NCBI GenBank assembly: GCA_032718475.1
Contig: JAUCBJ010003386.1
Coordinates: 1-43,175 of the forward strand
Reading direction: 5' to 3'
DNA: 43,175 nt
DNA from: Nemertoderma westbladi
Lineage: Eukaryota > Xenacoelomorpha > Nemertodermatida > Nemertodermatidae
The position numbers were made by a program, and so were the translations under genes. Below, one piece after another: positions 1 through 9,837 of the stretch. Under the pieces are notes generated by a model. That model saw nothing but the letters and a program-made list of their open reading frames with translations, searched no databases and was not told where the DNA came from. The number at the start of each line of letters is the position of its first letter. The stretch's first letter is position 1.

Positions 1-429
1 ATCACCCTCACTCCTCACACAATTTTATCTCTCGGACTTTGTTGTCCCTTCCTCTCTCACTAATCCCATAGGAGTCATCCCCCTCCACGCTCGCTCCCCA
101 CGCTTGAATCTCGCACTCTACTTCGCCATACCCTCCCTAACACCTCCTCCCCATGCTCCTCCCATACTCAACCCGTTTCATTCCCACTCACTTCTGTTGG
201 GCCTCACATTCTCGTTTATGCCGTCGCACTCAAGAAGTGAAAGTCCGTCCAATGTCTCGTCCTCCTGTTTCAGTCAATTAGTCCCCAGTCCCAGTAGCTA
301 ATTGGAAAATGTTATATCTGACTATAGTATGTATATTATGCTTTCTTTAATATTGATTGATTACCTACGTACTTAGTAATTGCATTTATGTTAATTGCAT
401 CTAGGAATTATTCGTACTGGTCTGTCCAT
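1..429. other. Gene-free left edge
   Basis: No convincing gene is seen. The first 300 bases are pyrimidine-rich on this strand (many CTCC/CCTC runs) and then become AT-rich. This could be the far end of the minus-strand exonuclease-like gene's transcript, but nothing in the sequence proves it. Confidence 0.3.
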
Positions 430-447
430 GCGGTGCCTTCCAAGGCA
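428..447. other. Short perfect hairpin
   Basis: GTGCCTTCCAAGGCAC is a self-complementary 16-mer near 431-446. It lies downstream of the minus-strand exonuclease-like gene and could fold in its transcript, but no function can be assigned. Confidence 0.3.
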
Positions 448-638
448 CGTTGACATCGCCTGTAATCAGTCTTAGAGTTTTATATTGCTCCTCCCGCACC
501 CTCTGGGAACCATCTCAGTTCCTTACCCCTGTCGTCGTCCTGCCTGGGTCGCTTCTTCCCTTCCTGTTTACTCTGGTTTACTTCCTGTTTACTGGTAACG
601 GTATAGACAGTTCTTTTGCTGATGGGTTAGTCTCCCCT

Positions 639-1208
639 CTAGTCGCAACCGTCTATCACTGTCTCTCGACCCAAGTCGTCCTTGGCTCCACGTAGCCTCC
701 TGGGTCTGTGGAGCCGCTGGTAGGTAAACATCTCGTCATTGTCTTCCCTACCCATATCGACGTCCTCCTCCTCCCTCGGCATCGTTTCTCCAAACACTAC
801 CCATGGTGCCGTCCCCGGTTGCTCACCCAGTCGGATCGTGTTCACTGCGAAGTCCGTTGCCGGCTCCACGTGCTCCCAGGTCTGCTTCCCAGGTGCCAGG
901 ACCAAAACTCTTGCCCCGCTGGCTGTCACCACTCTCCCATCCACCCAGTCCGAGTCCGAGTGGCCTATCTTCTCCATCGGTGGCATCGCCCCGAACTCGT
1001 CCCGGGTCGAACTCCTCCTCTTCCCCCGCCGGGACCTGGATCCAAACCTGGGATTCTGATGAATCCACTGTGTCCCTTTCCGGCCTGGTATTCGCCCGTG
1101 GCCTTCCACCTCCCTCAGTCTCTTCCTTCCGAAGTCACCCTCAGACTCCGCAGGCATGGACATTCTTGCAGCACCGATGTAGACTGTATTGGTGTCTCTT
1201 CCATCCAA
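639..1208 (-). CDS. Probable C-terminal part of the exonuclease-like gene, in a shifted frame
   Basis: This frame is open for about 190 codons and overlaps the end of the exonuclease frame, offset by one base. Like its neighbour it is GC-rich and has a protein-like composition: a basic Arg/Gly/Lys-rich first half, then a more structured stretch containing ARVLVLAPGKQTWEHV, then an acidic patch (EEEDVDMGREDNDE). It begins with no good ATG of its own, so it is probably a continuation. It could be joined through a short intron (a GCAAGT donor-like site lies near the overlap), through a real frameshift, or be separated by a one-base mutation or sequencing error. No family is recognised for this part. 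Confidence 0.45.
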   Translation of the reverse strand: MDGRDTNTVYIGAARMSMPAESEGDFGRKRLREVEGHGRIPGRKGTQWIHQNPRFGSRSRRGKRRSSTRDEFGAMPPMEKIGHSDSDWVDGRVVTASGARVLVLAPGKQTWEHVEPATDFAVNTIRLGEQPGTAPWVVFGETMPREEEDVDMGREDNDEMFTYQRLHRPRRLRGAKDDLGRETVIDGCD

Positions 1209-2103
1209 CCCAGCTCGTCCCCCAGCCGAAACTTGCCCGAGGTCTCTTCTGATATATCTTTATCGCTCCTTTCCGGAAGTGATATAGCTCCTCCTTCCCC
1301 GGTCTTGCTCCCCATTTGAGTGAGTTTGAAAGTTCCGCTCCGTATTCCTCCCAGAACTTGTTCCACTCCATCGGCTTGTGGCAGACGAGTCCCATCAGTT
1401 GACCCATTGCCAAGGCTCCGTAATGTCCCGTGTTGTCCTCCAATCCCAATCCGTCTGGTTTCATCATAGCCATGTAGACTACCTGCATGTCCAGAAGATT
1501 CGGGGTGCCCAGTCCAATAATCCTGTCTGCGTCGCCGTGTATCCCCGATCCCACCTTGACTGTAGTCTTCAACCTCACTAGCTCCTGCACCGCGCTCGGC
1601 AACCGGTTTAACTTCTGCCCGCTCCTCTTCCCGTAGGTCCCTAGGTCGAATAGAAAGAAATCTCCGTTCGGCGCCGCTAGGTGCAGCAATATGGTTCTAG
1701 CCGATCCTCCAAACCTTCTCGAGCACGCATCATACTCCACAGTCTCTTCGTCGCCTAGGACCATGTATCCACCCTTCTCCACGGAATCTACAAACCTCCT
1801 CCACTCCTTCCTTGGTGGTTCCCTCGGGTACTTCAGTACCCCGAACCTAGCCTCTTCCCCTTTTACAACGTAGCGAGGATGCTCGTCGATCGCGTTGTCT
1901 AATGATGGCGTCCCGTAGGTCCCGACCAGTCGTCGTTCGTGCATCTCCCTAAACTGATCCTGTAGCGCGTGCGCTTTGTGACCCTTCGGGAGTGGTTTGT
2001 AGTATCCCTTTGTCTTGTTCTCCGGATGCCTCAGCGTGAAATCCACTAATAACTCCTTTTTACTCTTCTCCAATTTCCTCTTCTTCACTAGTACCTCCGC
2101 CAT
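1141..2103 (-). CDS. 3'-5' exonuclease-like (DnaQ/RNase D superfamily) protein, possibly catalytically altered
   Basis: The ATG at 2103 is chosen because it has a strong context (G at -3, G at +4); the frame stays open a few codons further upstream. The N-terminus is Lys-rich (VKKRKLEKSKK), which could be a nuclear signal or nucleic-acid contact. From about residue 110 the order of motifs resembles WRN/RNase D-type exonuclease folds: exo I with D-x-E in MVLGDEE, a strand pair RTILLHLA and FFLFDL, exo II GSGIHGDADRI with its Asp, then LLDMQVVYM. The helix where the family normally has Y-x3-D (exo III) reads LYHFRKGAIKIY, so the last catalytic Asp seems to be Lys. Known: the family removes nucleotides from RNA or DNA 3' ends using two metals held by these acids. 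Inference: this copy may be inactive or act as a binding protein, as degenerate EXD1-like proteins do. The frame ends at 1141 in an implausible tail, and coding character continues in the frame at 639-1208. Confidence 0.6.
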   Translation of the reverse strand: MAEVLVKKRKLEKSKKELLVDFTLRHPENKTKGYYKPLPKGHKAHALQDQFREMHERRLVGTYGTPSLDNAIDEHPRYVVKGEEARFGVLKYPREPPRKEWRRFVDSVEKGGYMVLGDEETVEYDACSRRFGGSARTILLHLAAPNGDFFLFDLGTYGKRSGQKLNRLPSAVQELVRLKTTVKVGSGIHGDADRIIGLGTPNLLDMQVVYMAMMKPDGLGLEDNTGHYGALAMGQLMGLVCHKPMEWNKFWEEYGAELSNSLKWGARPGKEELYHFRKGAIKIYQKRPRASFGWGTSWVGWKRHQYSLHRCCKNVHACGV

Positions 2104-2124
2104 CACGAATGCACTCACTCTCAC

Positions 2125-2160
2125 TGAACTGGTGGGGCCTTAGAAAGGCTCAGTTAGGTA
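2125..2160 (-). promoter_or_regulatory. Hairpin in the presumed 5' leader of the exonuclease-like gene
   Basis: On the minus strand GCCTTTCTAAGGC forms a short stem-loop about 35 bases before the ATG. It slightly resembles a histone-type 3' stem-loop but sits on the wrong side of the gene, so I give it no function. Confidence 0.2.
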
Positions 2161-2560
2161 AGAGTGTTACTAAATAAGATCTTATTAGCTTTGATCAGCG
2201 ATGGCCTGCTTCCTATGTGCTATTTTTGCTACCTTTTAGTACAAATATTCCCCTATGTGTCAATTTTTGCTCCTAATTTACAATTTTGTCCGTTGCTTTT
2301 ATTAGTGAGTCTAGAATTTTCCTCCCCAGTTGCTATAATTTTATTATTTTGTTATTATTTTATATTCTCCCCTATATGTGCTATTATTCTATCTCCTACT
2401 TGATTACTACATAAGTAATCCATTCCTGCTTGTATACAGAGAAGACTAGCTACAGTTTTCCTATTGTCATACCAGCTTACTACCAGACAGTCTGCTGGCT
2501 CTGTAACAATACCCTATGTCTGTACTACGGGCTATGCGCTACAGTAGTCTAGTTCGTGCG
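2161..2560. other. Low-complexity pyrimidine-rich spacer
   Basis: T/C-rich, with repeated short phrases such as TGCTATTTTTGCT and CCCCTATGTG. No gene seen. Confidence 0.4.
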
Positions 2561-2574
2561 GCCTACACGATCTA

Positions 2575-3065
2575 TTCTACTACGCCTACATACCCCCCTC
2601 GACTCCACATGTGGCGCCCTCAATGCCCACAATAGTACATATTACGTATTAGTTATTAGTCCCATTGACCCGGCTTGTGCTGGTATTTATTACGTACGTT
2701 GGCACATTGTGCCCATCAGATGTACGCAATGTATACCCCTCCCAATCCTCACTATGGTACTGTGTACCCTCTGCTACAGTATGTGTACATACCCCCCTCA
2801 ACTCCTCACGTGGCGCCCCCAGTGCCCACAATAGTGCGTATTACATATCTACGGTACTGTGTGCCCTTCTACTACAGTATGCGTATATACCCCCCCCCCC
2901 CCCCCCCCCCCCTCAACTCCTCACGTGGCGCCCTCAGTGCCCACAATAGTGCGTATTACGTATTTATGGTACTATGTACCCTTCTACTACAGTATGCATA
3001 TATACCCCCCCCCCCCCCCCTCAACTCCTCACGTGGCGCCCTCAGTGCCAACAATAGTGTACTAG
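2575..3065. repeat. Minisatellite with embedded poly-C tracts, four copies
   Basis: A unit containing CTCAACTCCTCACGTGGCGC, then AGTGCCCACAATAGT, then TACTACAGTATG and a C run begins at about 2599, 2798, 2913 and 3021. Spacings of 115 and 108 bases between the last copies differ mainly by the length of the C runs (2890-2912 and 3005-3020). The first copy is the most diverged. Open frames here (Pro-rich) are artefacts of the repeat. Confidence 0.85.
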
Positions 3066-3720
3066 TGGTGCGTATGTAAATTAGGTACGTTGGTAAATTT
3101 GTACCCATCCGACGTACGTAATTGTAACTCCCCTACACCTATCTACCGAAAGCGTACCTTGGTACTAGTATTTACTACTTATTTTTATTTTATTTATTTA
3201 TTTTATTTTTTGTTTTGTTGTTGACTAACACTGTATTAATCTTAATATTTCTGCAAAATTTATTTGCTCGCTACGCTCGCCTTTTAATATTTTAATACTG
3301 TACTGCTGTAGGTCTGCTGCAGTACAAACTCATAAATTATTACAATATAATACTGTCAGGCAGTACCGTACCTAATAATTGCAAAATTTCTTGGTCAGTT
3401 GGTGAATGGTTGGCTGGTTGGCGCGCATTGAATGTCATGGCTGGTGCGCTTTTCGTTTTACCAGAACCCGTGTGGCGCGCTTTTTGTCAATATTCCATAT
3501 AGGCGCGGATCACGTCTGTCACGTTGAAATGTTTTTTTTAGGTGTGCGTGGGGCTTTCTCGGATTGTGTTTGGATCTGGGGGTGAGGGGGGTGGTGGTTT
3601 GGTCACAGCACTGGTTACTCATAATCATATTATCATTATCATGAAGGTCACCATCACCTTACTAGTCTTTGACTACAAGATATGGAGGGGGGGGGGGGGG
3701 GGGGTACTACAGGAGGAGTC
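3066..3720. other. Gene-free AT-rich stretch with CGCTCG motif and poly-G run
   Basis: Contains a T/A low-complexity run (3180-3225), one copy of the recurring GCTCGCTACGCTCGC motif (near 3267), two GGCGCGC patches (near 3420 and 3475) and an uninterrupted G run at 3687-3704. No gene is supported. Confidence 0.4.
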
Positions 3721-3879
3721 ATGATGATCGGGTATAACTTTTGCGTAGAGGTATAGCCTACATAGAGGCTACATGTAGGTATGTGTAGCCTACATGTAGA
3801 TGCACGTGTAGGGTGAATGTAGGTAGGTCTTTAAAAACAACAATGATGAATGAATAGGCCTACACGGGGTACCCGGACA

Positions 3880-4032
3880 CGAACTTCCTCGATGAGATGC
3901 GAATGCGGCGAACGGGGGTGGTACCCGGAACAACCACGAAGAGACGCGCATATGGCGGGCGGTGGTACCCGAGACAACCAGGAGGAGATGCGAATACGTT
4001 GAATGGGGGTCCCCTGAATACCCACGAGACGG
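3880..4032. repeat. Diverged tandem repeat, about 50-bp unit
   Basis: Three GGTACCCG-headed copies (near 3879, 3921 and 3963) each continue into a GAC/CAAC, GAGATGCGAAT, GGGGGT pattern, and a partial fourth begins at CCCCTGAATACCC. It is GC-rich compared with the surrounding element. An open frame crosses it on both strands, so the repeat may derive from a captured gene fragment, but no protein is recognised. Confidence 0.6.
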
Positions 4033-4609
4033 AGCCTATCAATACTACTACTACAGTACTGACAAAGGAAAAAACGACTGAACGTTATACCGATACATAC
4101 TGTAGATCTTATGATCCTGCGGGTTCAGGCATGGAGGCTAATGACTTTGTATGGGCCGAACGGCCGAACCTGATGTTTCCAGTCAAGGAGGAATCGACTA
4201 ACGGTTAGGGTTAGAGCTCGTCGTCGGTGTCCACGAGGGTCTGAGGATGAGTGGGTAATTCAACAAAACGCTAACAATGATACCGGACTGACTGATTGAA
4301 CCAGAGTGGCGATGGTAGTCGCTGATGTATATATATTATATATATCATGTATTGATTGTTAGTAGATATTTTTTTATAGTATTTGTTTATTAAATTGTCT
4401 TCAATGTCTATATTGATAATATTGTGTGCTGTGCTGATTTTACTTATTTTTCATTTTATAAATCTTGCTGTGGCCGTTTTAATCTACTAAACTGCCGTAT
4501 CAATTTCATGATATTTTAATGGATATGCAATTTAACTTCTTCTTTCTATTAACTTTCAATGCAATCAAATATAACTGTAAAGCTATTGACTTTCGTGTTA
4601 TTGTTTTGC

Positions 4610-4680
4610 TGTTACTTCGAGATGGGATTTGAATCCCATCGGATTACTGATTAATTCCCATCATCGAGATGGGAATACTT
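4610..4680. repeat. Small hairpins around GAGATGGGA
   Basis: CGAGATGGGATTTGAATCCCAT and TTCCCATCATCGAGATGGGAA form two adjacent imperfect stem-loops. Probably part of the internal structure of the enclosing transposon. Confidence 0.4.
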
Positions 4681-5011
4681 TATAATGAAACAGTGTGGTG
4701 GTCCGCGGGATAGTGGGAAGGGATGGGACTGTTGCTGGTTGGTGGAATGTGACTGCCTGAAAAATTAAAACAAACAAAACTTCCAGACTTCTATATTTTT
4801 ACTTTCAAAACAAAACGTCCAAAACATTTCAATGCTGAAGTACTGTTCAAGTCCCATGGATGTATGGTTGATAGACAGATAAAGAGGGGCAGAGGGGGGT
4901 CAGGGTTTCTGGTAGACTATATAGACCCGCGATGATGGCTGTTCTTGTTTAGGTTACTCTTACTCAATAAACATATAAATCAGAACGAGTTAATCTAATG
5001 GAACGATGCCT

Positions 5012-5274
5012 TTCGTGGCGTTAGCATACTCAAATTTATTAGGGCATAATATTTATGACGAGTAAGGGACTTTAGTATAATCAGAACGCGATGTTTGATA
5101 TTTATACAGTATACTGCAATCAACCTGCAGACATGTCTGCTGTCAGACAACAGGTTTTACTGCATACTGCAGTATACTGTATAAATATCAAACATCGCGT
5201 TCTGATTATACTAAAGTCCCTTACTCGTCATAAATATTATGCCCTAATAAATTTGAGTATGCTAACGCCACGAA
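5012..5274. repeat. Near-perfect palindrome, about 105-bp arms
   Basis: The left arm (about 5012-5117, starting TTCGTGGCGTTAGCATACTC) is matched almost base for base by its reverse complement at 5171-5274, leaving a loop of about 50 bases. A transcript would form a long double-stranded hairpin. It may be an insertion nested inside the 3730-5605 element. Confidence 0.85.
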
Positions 5275-5295
5275 TGTATGTATGGGTGAATGTAT

Positions 5296-5516
5296 GGGTG
5301 AATGTAGGTAGGTGTAGTCCCATAGATATTAATGTAATTTATGTGTCAACTTGCAGTAACGTGATACACGGTCGTCAATCAGGATGTATGGAAATAATCT
5401 CTGATCATCAGAGATTATTTCCATACATCCTGATTGAGGACCGTGTATCACGTTACTGCAAGTTGACACATAAATTACATTAATATCTATGGGACTACAC
5501 CTACCTACATTCACCC
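5296..5516. repeat. Near-perfect palindrome with almost no loop
   Basis: Centred at base 5406 (ATCTCTGATCATCAGAGAT). The arms of about 110 bases match except for a few positions, for example ACGGTCGTC against its partner ACGGTCCTC. The outer part overlaps the right terminal repeat of the enclosing element, so it may have arisen by fold-back duplication. Confidence 0.85.
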
Positions 5517-5639
5517 TACACGTGCATCTACATGTAGGCTACACATACCTACATGAAGCCTCTATGTAGGCTATACAGCTATACCTCTACGCAAAAGATA
5601 TACCCATGATGATCCACTACACACTATACTGCTATAATG

Positions 5640-5958
5640 TATCTGTATCGTATCTGGTTATATATTTCTGTATTTTGTTAGTTGGTAGTATAATAATATT
5701 AATAAGTATTAAATAGGCGTTCTGCCAGACTGAAATTAGCTGCAATCTGCGCTACTTGCAGACTTGGTACATAATGACGCAGTACCGGTAATACAGTAGG
5801 CCTAACAAAATACTGAAATAATCATCAGATCATTCCACTCCAACTGCAAACTGTAGTATACTATACTGGTATACGTACGTACAGACGTACCGGTATCATA
5901 TCAAAGGCCTAATTGAATTTTGCAATTACCGGTAACAAGGCAACTGATAAACAGATTA
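5640..5958 (+). promoter_or_regulatory. Presumed promoter and 5' leader of eIF3d
   Basis: This is the interval between the mobile element and the eIF3d start. It contains several palindromic ACCGGT sites and TAGGCCTA. No TATA box at a convincing distance is seen. The transcription start cannot be placed. Confidence 0.3.
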
Positions 5959-8830
5959 ATGGCTAATTTTCAACTTCCGGAAATCCAAGTGAATCCATCT
6001 GGATGGGGCCCGTGTACGGTACCTCAGAAATTCAAAGACAAACCGTACCAGCCGTTCTCCAAAGGCGACCGGCTGGGTAAGGTTGCGGACTGGATGGGTT
6101 CAGTGTACCAAGACCGTCGCTACGTCAGTAAGTATTCGTCTCAGTTCGGCGGCGGTCAGCAGTACGCGTACTTCCACGATGAAGACGAGCATTCCTTCCA
6201 ACTCATCGATTATACGAAGACGCAGAAACCGATGTACCAACGGAATCAGAGGTTCCGGTTCAACCAGCAGAGGTTGCGGCGCCAGCAGCAGTTGGCCCAA
6301 CAACGAGGCGGTGTTGACATTAGGGGCAATTTCGTGGGGCTTAAGAAAGGCCAGCAGGCTGGGGACGGGCGTGGGAAGACTACTCAACAGCAGCAGCGGG
6401 GGCGTTGGGGTGGAAACCGGGGTTGGGGACAACGTCGATGGGACCAAAGAGGGCAACAGAAGACCAACCGGGAAGCCTCGGTTCAGGTAATATTCAGATA
6501 TTTGAAATATTATAAGTCTACCAGTCAGCCAGTTACCAGTCTACCGGTTCAGGATATTAGCGGAGGCCGATCTTTTTCTTATATATCACATTATTCTGTT
6601 ATTGTCATAATATTTTCTTAGGAACTTCTTAATTGCTAATTTGGTTAGGTGGTTCTCTTTCTGGAATTTTTATATTGCTGTTTCCAGGGTAACCAACCGG
6701 GTGCAAAGTTCAAATTTTAAGCGCCTGTATTTCAAGGTATTGCTGTATTGTGTTCATCAAAATGTGATATATTTCCATTGTGATGGGTATAATAACTGTT
6801 TGTTTAAGTATGATAATATGCCATTGTGTCCTCCAGCTAAAAATTGGGTAATAATTTACTATTTACAGATTTATATAATTCGACATGCCTGAGGCAGGTC
6901 CTTTTTTCCTAATAATTGCTAACCGAAATTTAATATTCTGGAATGTAAGATTCATGCACTCACAACTCTTGCTCTCTGAATGGACTGTTTTATTTCTTGT
7001 TACATTAGTGAGTCTGAATAGTGACCCTTAAGTACTGACAAACCGAATAAAAATGGCTGAATGGTGCTTTACGATGTGTAATTGGTAGACAATTATTCAT
7101 ATTTGTCATTATACTTATTACCATGGCAACGGGAATTTAAACAAATTCAAAGGTAAAATATTTTGATAGACTTTTATTCCCTTTACTCACCTACCAAATC
7201 TCAAGAACAGAATCCCTCGTCGTCTTGAATTGCAGGCGCTTAAAATTTGAACTTTGCACCCGGTTACCTTGGCAACAACAATACGACAATTCCAGAAAAA
7301 CATTTTATTACATTTCTATAATCAATCATCATATCCACCGAAACAAAAGTAGCATATAAGAAGTTTCTAAGGAAATATTATGAAGAAGAAGAAAATTAGA
7401 TAGGAAAAATGTGTGCCTCCTGGGTTAGGTTACCTAACACTGGTAGAGGAGCATCCAGCAGTCCACTATAGACAGAGGTGCGTGCATTTCTATTGCAGAT
7501 GTATATACTCATGCCTTTGCCTCCAATGGTGCCCCGGGCACTGTAGCCCTCGATGACTTATTTAGTTGACGCGGCATACGAACCCACTCTTGGGACCCTG
7601 ACATTACCAGACCTAGTATAATATACAAGTGTATTACTCGTGTATATTATTAAATAACTATAAATATTCAACTTAACTTGTTTCCAGGTAAAGGATGACT
7701 GGGAGATTATCGAGGAGATGGACTTCCCTCGCCTCTCTAAACTCAAGTATTTCTCTGTCGGCGACGCCGAGGACATCCTAACTGCCGGGGGTCTCATGTT
7801 CTACGACAAATCCTACGATAAAATAAACACGAAGACCGAGAAGCCGCTGATCCGAAGCGATAAAATCTTCCACACGGTGACGACCACGGACGACCCTATA
7901 ATCCGTAAACTCGCTCGCGAGGAAGTCGGCACGGTGTTCGCGACGGACGCGGTACTCGTCGCGTTGATGTGCGCCACTCGCTCCCACTACAGCTGGGACA
8001 TACTGGTGCAGAAGATAGGCAGTAGAATATTCTTGGATAAGCGGGAGCACAGCGATCTGGATCTACTGACAGTGAACGAGACTGCGGCTGAACCTCCTAA
8101 CGAAGATAAACAACATATGAACTCGCCGGGGCATCTCGCGGTAGAGGCCACCTACATCAACCACAACTTCAGCCAACAGGTGGTCCGCGGCACGCCCCAC
8201 CGCATGGCTCGCTCCAACCCCTTTATAGAGGAGGCGGACGACGCCGCCAATGTAGCGAGCGTCGCGTACCGCTACCGCAAGTGGAACCTTGGGGGCGGTG
8301 TGGTGCTGGTCGCGCGGTGCGAACACGACGCTGTGCTGGCGACCCCCAGCGGGGACCTTCAGTACGGGTTGATTCGGTGTCTCAACGATTGGGACACCAA
8401 GGCATCCGGCAGCGAGGACTGGCGAGCCAAACTCGATATGCAGCGGACCGCGGTTTTGGCGACGGAGTTAAAGAATAATAGTTATAAGCTGGCGAAGTGG
8501 ACGCTGCAGGCATTGTTGGGGGGTAGCGAGTTCCTCCGACTGGGTTATGTCTCGCGGGTTCACACCAAGGACTCGTCCAAACACGTGATCCTCGCTGTGC
8601 AGCAGTTCAACCCCAGGGATTTCGCCTCGCAGATTAACCTGCATCTGGACAACGCTTGGGGCATTCTCCGATGCGTGGTCGACATCTGCGCGAAACAGAA
8701 AGACGGTAAGTACCTCATCCTAAAGGACCCCAACAAACCGGTCGTCCGACTATACGATATTCCCGACGATACTTTCGAGTCCGATAGTTCCGATGGTGAA
8801 GACGACAACGGCGCTTCTGATACTGAGTAG
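5959..8830 (+). CDS. EIF3D: Eukaryotic translation initiation factor 3 subunit D, two coding exons
   Basis: eIF3d is the subunit of the cytosolic eIF3 complex that binds mRNA caps for selective translation and contacts eIF3e. Coding exons are 5959-6486 (176 codons) and 7688-8830 (380 codons plus TAG); the join is in phase 0 with donor CAG|GTAATA and acceptor TTTCCAG|GTA. The total of 556 residues compares with about 548 in vertebrates. Family hallmarks in order: NPSGWGPC and [17 protein letters not shown] near the N-terminus, YSSQFGGG, then [11 protein letters not shown] across the start of exon 2, [78 protein letters not shown], and an acidic tail ending GASDTE. The upstream frame is open but the ATG at 5959 gives MANFQLP, matching the family start. 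Odd point: the linker at residues about 105-172 is Gln/Gly/Arg/Trp-rich, where vertebrates have a charged Lys/Arg/Gln helix. Confidence 0.96.
6487..7687 (+). other. eIF3d intron
   Basis: GT at 6487-6488 and AG at 7686-7687, inferred because the joined frame restores the conserved eIF3d sequence. Open frames inside are not conserved-looking. Most of the intron is an inverted-repeat element. Confidence 0.9.
6515..7452. mobile_element. Inverted-repeat element filling the eIF3d intron
   Basis: A left arm (about 6515-6726) and right arm (about 7229-7452) are diverged reverse complements. The best-conserved part is GGTGCAAAGTTCAAATTTTA-AGCGCCTG at 6699-6726 against 7229-7260, with further matching through TTTCTGGAATT, AATATTTYCTTAG and CTACCAGT outward. 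The loop is about 500 AT-rich bases with no coding capacity. It looks like an old non-autonomous DNA transposon; the target-site duplication is not clear. Confidence 0.65.
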
Positions 8831-8864
8831 TCGGGTTAATATGTAGTTTGTTTTACTATATTTC

Positions 8865-9025
8865 ATTAAATGATGTTATTTTGGGCTTTTTGTCCGAAAC
8901 ATTATTGTTGTTGGTGTTGAAATATTTCATGGATTATCGTGGCTTCTTATATTTCTGGACAATTAATATTGAATTGAACGTAAATAAATTACAAACCTGG
9001 TGTTTTTACCCTTGTGGTTGCATTT
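8865..9025 (+). terminator. eIF3d 3' UTR with polyadenylation signal
   Basis: AATAAA at 8983-8988 is followed at 9000-9025 by a GT/T-rich run (TGGTGTTTTT, TTGTGGTTG), the usual arrangement for cleavage and polyadenylation. A weaker ATTAAA lies at 8865-8870. Confidence 0.6.
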
Positions 9026-9807
9026 GGTGAATTGAACCTCGGGCAGGAAACGTAGGGCGCCGACTGAGGGTTAACCCAACCCTCGGGTAATAACCCTTCA
9101 GATGATGCACCAATGTGTACGTCATTGTTTTATATATCCATATAGGGTGATTACGTGTTGGTTAGAATGAGACTAATTAAAGTTTACTCAAAAAAAATTA
9201 GAAAAACTCATACTTTCTGCACGAAATAATTTACTTTTTGACCATGTTGCTGCAACTTTTTAATAGTAACTATTTACATCATTGTTTATTTATGTACCGA
9301 GCGAGCGCAGCGAGGGAGGTTTCCATAAATAAACAAGGGTCTCTTCAAAAGTGACCTTTGCACACAATGATGTATGTAATTTTGATACATTATGCCAACT
9401 TATCAGCGTTCGGTATGTGAAGAAAGGATTTTATGGATACTCATTTATGCATTTTAATCATGTACTATATCGAATATAAGTTAAATTTATTAACAGGTAC
9501 ACAGTATTAATTATACATTTAAATCTAATTAAAGTTTATTGGAAGTTATCTCGACTGCATAGATGTGATAAATCGGTAATCCATCTTGACTCGACAATAC
9601 TGTATGGTCGACTGAAGCAAACTGAGTCACCGTCGCGTCTATGTCACTCCAGTTTTAGTGAACACCATCGCCATATTTTCTTTGCTCATTTTCTCTAAAA
9701 TGTCTTCTATATGACGTGGAATACAGTCTTACACGTTAAACAATTATTTACATACAGTAGGCCTAGCTAGTCCCGTCACTTCAAACTGGGCACACGCATT
9801 ATGCAAA

Positions 9808-9837
9808 CACGTGCTGCTTTATTGAATAAAGCAGCAC
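9808..9837. repeat. Perfect hairpin GTGCTGCTTTATT
   Basis: GTGCTGCTTTATT-G-AATAAAGCAGCAC is a 13-bp perfect stem with a one-base centre inside the 9268-11556 element. Confidence 0.6.

Larger units (their letters stand above)
3721..5614. mobile_element. Mutator-like (MULE-type) non-autonomous element with 9-bp TSD
   Basis: The element occupies 3730-5605. It is bounded by the direct repeat ATGATGATC at 3721-3729 and 5606-5614. Its ends are inverted repeats of roughly 100 bases (3730-3827 and 5500-5605) starting GGGTAT[A/T]ACTTTTGCG, with small differences between arms. A 9-bp duplication with long inverted ends is typical of the Mutator superfamily. No transposase is visible. Inside are a diverged tandem repeat (3880-4030), two large palindromes (5012-5274 and 5296-5516) and AT-rich filler. 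Short open frames inside have no recognisable product. Confidence 0.85.

Noticed and set aside
708-1319. Plus-strand open frames rich in Pro/Ser/Arg
   Set aside because: Shadows of the minus-strand exonuclease-like gene.
2125-2160. Histone-type 3' stem-loop
   Set aside because: It lies upstream of a non-histone gene and does not match the consensus loop or flanks.
2556-3079. Pro-rich open frames with poly-Pro tracts
   Set aside because: Produced by the minisatellite with its C runs.
4203-4216. Telomere-like GGTTAGGGTTAG
   Set aside because: Only about two units; too short to call an interstitial telomere.
5091-5514. Overlapping open frames on both strands with nearly identical protein tails
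   Set aside because: They result from the palindrome at 5296-5516, so both strands read the same sequence.
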